A stretch of DNA of 41,498 bases from Trabulsiella guamensis ATCC 49490. Its GTDB lineage: Bacteria > Pseudomonadota > Gammaproteobacteria > Enterobacterales > Enterobacteriaceae. Location: the NCBI RefSeq assembly GCF_000734965.1, contig NZ_JMTB01000080.1, positions 1 through 41,498 of the forward strand, given 5' to 3'. The notes beneath the pieces were generated by a model. The model was given only the letters and a program-made list of their open reading frames with translations, had not been told where the DNA came from and searched no databases. This document shows, piece after piece, positions 37,654 to 41,498 of the stretch. Within the stretch, counting starts at the first letter, position 1. Each line of letters opens with the position of its first letter. Both the position numbers and the translations under genes were made by a program.

Positions 37654-38169
37654 CTAGATATGCAGTTCCTGCAGTTTCTCTTTCGGCAGCGCCAGCTCTT
37701 CATTGCTGTTAACACGAACACCGCGCTCGATGATGTGACGCGCAATATCCTGCGCTTCGTCCAGCGAGTGCATGGTGTAAGTACCACACTGATAGACATT
37801 CAGCTCCGGGATCTGGCTTTGATCTTTAACTTTCAGCACATCGGCCATTGCCGCTTTCCAGGCATCTGCGACGCGCTGCTCATCCGGCGTGCCAATCAGG
37901 CTCATATAAAAACCGGTACGGCAGCCCATCGGGGAGATATCGATGATTTCAACGCCATTGCCGTTGAGGTGATCACGCATGAAACCGGCAAACAGGTGTT
38001 CCAGGGTGTGGATCCCTTTTTCCGGCATGACTTCTTTGTTCGGTACGCAAAAGCGCAGATCGAAAACGGTGATGTCATCACCGTGTGGGGTGTGCATATT
38101 CTTTGCGACGCGGACTGCAGGTGCTTCCATTCGGGTATGGTCGACAGTGAAACTATCTAGTAATGGCAT
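37654..38169 (-). CDS. luxS: S-ribosylhomocysteine lyase LuxS
   Basis: A 171-residue metalloenzyme that cleaves S-ribosylhomocysteine to homocysteine and DPD, the AI-2 precursor. The metal-binding HTLEH (His54, His58) and Cys128 are present, as is the catalytic Cys83 in [18 protein letters not shown] lies 5 bases before the ATG. It is a single gene next to micA. Confidence 0.98.
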   Translation of the reverse strand: MPLLDSFTVDHTRMEAPAVRVAKNMHTPHGDDITVFDLRFCVPNKEVMPEKGIHTLEHLFAGFMRDHLNGNGVEIIDISPMGCRTGFYMSLIGTPDEQRVADAWKAAMADVLKVKDQSQIPELNVYQCGTYTMHSLDEAQDIARHIIERGVRVNSNEELALPKEKLQELHI

Positions 38170-38205
38170 TCGTCACCTCCGACAGTGATTTTTTTTTAAA
38201 TAAAA

Positions 38206-38233
38206 TGAACTCTTTCTGGTGGAGCAAGTCTGA
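38206..38233 (+). promoter_or_regulatory. Sigma-E promoter of micA
   Basis: TGAACT (38206-38211), 17 bases, TCTGA (38229-38233), with the first base of MicA 7 bases later. This resembles the RpoE pattern GGAACTT-N16-17-TCAAA/TCTGA used by micA in relatives. Confidence 0.7.
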
Positions 38234-38239
38234 GTATAT

Positions 38240-38312
38240 GAAAGACGCGCATTTGTTATCATCATCCCTGTATTCAGAGATGAAAGTTTGGCCACAGTGA
38301 TGTGGCCTTTTT
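38240..38312 (+). ncRNA. micA: Hfq-dependent small RNA MicA
   Basis: GAAAGACGCGCATTTGTTAT at the 5' end matches E. coli MicA exactly as I recall it. The RNA continues through CATCATCCCTG to the terminator GGCCAC-AGTGAT-GTGGCC-TTTTT. It sits between luxS and gshA on the opposite strand, the known place. MicA is made under envelope stress and blocks ompA and other outer-membrane mRNAs through its 5' region. Confidence 0.93.
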
Positions 38313-38320
38313 CTTTTGTG

Positions 38321-39904
<1,584 letters not shown>

Positions 39905-39955
39905 TTATTAAGCATAATTGTAATGGTGGACGATTAAAGGTCACCAAAAAAGCAA

Positions 39956-40384
39956 TTAGTGCCACCACATCATGCCCTGGAGTGTTGCCGCCGCCACAAC
40001 GACATAGCGCAACGCTTTTCCAAGGCATAAAAAAAAGAGTACCGGCCTCCAGGGAATACGCATCCATCCCGCCAGCAGGCACAGCAAATCGCCCATAACA
40101 GGCATCCAACTCAGCAGCAGCGCGACCGCGCCGTAGCGCTTCAGCCAACCCGCTGCTTTTTCCTGCCACCGGGACGTTTTACGCAACGGAAACAGGCGAC
40201 CAAGAATAACGTTAGTTACCCCTCCAGCGCTATTACCTATTGTTGCTATTAACACCAGAAGCCAGGGTTTACTCGCGCCGGAAAGCAACAACGCAACCAG
40301 TACGGCTTCAGAATTGCCGGGCAGCAAGGTTGCACTAAGAAAACTACTGGCAAACAGTGAAAGAAGCGACAGACCCTCACTCAC
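39956..40384 (-). CDS. yqaA: SNARE/DedA-related membrane protein YqaA
   Basis: A 142-residue inner-membrane protein matching E. coli YqaA (SATLLPGNSEAVLVALLL, GNSAGGVTNVILGR, LSWMPVMGDLLCLLAGWMR). Function is unknown; DedA relatives affect membrane lipid handling. It starts with GTG, overlapping the yqaB stop by 4 bases (GTGA). Confidence 0.94.
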   Translation of the reverse strand: MSEGLSLLSLFASSFLSATLLPGNSEAVLVALLLSGASKPWLLVLIATIGNSAGGVTNVILGRLFPLRKTSRWQEKAAGWLKRYGAVALLLSWMPVMGDLLCLLAGWMRIPWRPVLFFLCLGKALRYVVVAAATLQGMMWWH

Positions 40385-40947
40385 AATAGTCGGACATCCA
40401 CAACGTCCATGCCTGCGCTTGCTGCGGCCTGTAGGCCAAAGTCCGCATCTTCAAACACAATGCATTTTGCAGGGTCAACCCCCATGCGCTCAGCGCAAAG
40501 CAGAAAGGTGTCCGGGGCAGGTTTGTGATGCTGAACGTGATCGGCAGCGACGACAGCAGAAAAATAGTGGCGTAATCCCAGATGCGCCAGTAGCGCTTCG
40601 GCAACTGCGCTTTCGCTACCTGTACCAACGGACATCGGCCGCCGCCCGTGCCACGCTTTGACAACGTCAATCAACGGTAAGGGTTGCACGGAATCCAGCA
40701 ACATGATTTTAACCGCGTCCGTTTTCTCGCGGGCCAGCGCGTGAGGATCGAGATCGGCCTGATTCAGAGCGATAATGGCCTCCGCGATTCGCCAGGTCGG
40801 CGAACCGTTAAGCGCAATGATGGACTGTTCGTCAAAACGAATTCCGTAACGTCCCAACACCTCATGCCACGCTTTACGGTGGGTGGGTTCAGTGTCGAGA
40901 ATCGTGCCGTCCATGTCGAAAATCAGCCCTGCATAACGTTCGTACAT
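40381..40947 (-). CDS. yqaB: HAD phosphatase YqaB (fructose-1-phosphatase)
   Basis: A 188-residue HAD phosphatase with the full motif DMDGTILD (Asp11, Asp13), GTGSES (motif II region), HHKPAPD (Lys in motif III) and FEDADFG (motif IV). E. coli YqaB hydrolyses fructose-1-phosphate and 6-phosphogluconate. It is followed by yqaA in one operon. Confidence 0.95.
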   Translation of the reverse strand: MYERYAGLIFDMDGTILDTEPTHRKAWHEVLGRYGIRFDEQSIIALNGSPTWRIAEAIIALNQADLDPHALAREKTDAVKIMLLDSVQPLPLIDVVKAWHGRRPMSVGTGSESAVAEALLAHLGLRHYFSAVVAADHVQHHKPAPDTFLLCAERMGVDPAKCIVFEDADFGLQAAASAGMDVVDVRLL

Positions 40948-41026
40948 TGCGCCCTCACAAACCGAATATCAAAACGTTACTTTATCGCAAAAGGTGTTTT
41001 TTGTCGCCGCCGGATAGAGAGACGAT

Positions 41027-41048
41027 AAAGGCACCTCCCGGTGCCTTT
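41027..41048 (-). terminator. Terminator of the BON lipoprotein gene
   Basis: AAAGGCACC, loop TCCC, GGTGCCTTT gives a perfect 9-base-pair stem 18 bases past the stop. The downstream T run on the minus strand is short (TTTATC). Confidence 0.7.
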
Positions 41049-41066
41049 CGCGATGTTGCGTCTGTT

Positions 41067-41381
41067 TTAGCGGATCCGTAGATCATTTTCGACTACGCGT
41101 ACACCAGGCACTTTACGAGCCACGTCCACCGCCCGCTTCGCATCAGCTTCGGAATCCACAAAACCGCTCAACTGCACCCGCCCTTTGAATGTCTCAACGC
41201 TGATTTGGCTGGATTTTATTGCTTTGTCGCCGAATAGCGCGGATTTCACTTTGGTAGTCACGACGGTATCGTCAATGTAGCCGCCAGTGCTTTCTTTAGT
41301 GGAAGAGCCTGCGCAGCCAGACAGGGATAATGCGACCAGAGCCGCAACGCCAAGTGCAGCCAGTGCTTTGAAACCTTTCAT
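41067..41381 (-). CDS. BON-domain (OsmY-like) lipoprotein
   Basis: A 104-residue protein with a lipoprotein signal: MKGFK, a hydrophobic core, and the lipobox LSGC (Cys23). A single BON domain follows (about 38-104: DDTVVTTKVKSALF, VETFKGRVQLSGFVDSE, VARKVPGVRVVENDL). BON proteins bind membranes or phospholipid and often respond to envelope or osmotic stress. GGAG precedes the ATG. I do not recall this gene between yqaB and csrA in E. coli K-12. A role in the envelope is inferred from the domain. Confidence 0.88.
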   Translation of the reverse strand: MKGFKALAALGVAALVALSLSGCAGSSTKESTGGYIDDTVVTTKVKSALFGDKAIKSSQISVETFKGRVQLSGFVDSEADAKRAVDVARKVPGVRVVENDLRIR

Positions 41382-41498
41382 GGAATATTCTCCTTGCTAC
41401 CCGCATACGTATTAATGACAAATATAAACTAGCCGGAAAGCAGCAAATTTGCCAATAGGAAACAGGGAGTTATCGGGAGAGAAAATTTCAATAAGAGA

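Overview
The window looks like the chromosome of an enterobacterium close to Citrobacter, Escherichia and Salmonella. Most proteins can be recognised gene by gene against Escherichia coli, often over their whole length. The right-hand half (about 20.2-41 kb) keeps the E. coli order ygaV-ygaP-stpA-alaE-ygaC-ygaM-nrdHIEF-proVWX-ygaY-ygaZH-mprA-emrAB-luxS-micA-gshA-yqaA-yqaB. The genus is inferred from this pattern, not proven.

Left part, accessory (1 to about 20.2 kb). Genes that lie far apart in E. coli, or are absent from it, are packed upstream of ygaV. Positions 1-1973 hold the start of idnT, then idnO and idnD (L-idonate catabolism, minus strand), with a CRP-like site and an IdnR/GntR-type operator upstream. 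Next come yjdI and yjdJ. Positions 2841-7305 hold a tight four-gene minus-strand operon: an AfsA-type gamma-butyrolactone synthase homologue, a HAD hydrolase, a cytochrome P450 and a DHA2-type exporter. It is read divergently from a small ArsR-family regulator (7508-7822) and ends at a clear terminator. This is the most unusual system in the window: it has the parts expected for making, tailoring, exporting and controlling a butenolide/butyrolactone-like small molecule. Then follow a LysE/Rht-type exporter and a Tsr/Tar-like chemoreceptor that is complete except for one in-frame amber codon, still behind a good FliA promoter.

Positions 10510-18880 hold a yah operon (yahD-yahE-yahF-yahG-NCS2 permease-yahI-yahJ, minus strand), divergent from the LysR gene yahB. 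YahE, YahF and YahG belong to the DUF2877, FdrA and DUF1116 families. Together with a carbamate kinase, a nucleobase-type permease and a Tat-exported amidohydrolase they suggest breakdown of a nitrogen heterocycle or ureide, with recovery of ATP through carbamoyl phosphate.

Right part, core backbone. YgaV/YgaP (repressor and membrane rhodanese), StpA (nucleoid protein), AlaE (alanine exporter), YgaC, YgaM, the class Ib ribonucleotide reductase nrdHIEF with an NrdR box, the ProU osmoprotectant ABC transporter with its P2 promoter, YgaY, the valine exporter YgaZH, the MprA-EmrAB multidrug module, LuxS, the small RNA MicA in the luxS-gshA gap, GshA, YqaA and YqaB. Two items break the ordinary pattern: a frameshifted unknown gene between proX and ygaY, and a BON-domain lipoprotein upstream of yqaB. 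No tRNA, rRNA, insertion sequence or CRISPR array was seen.
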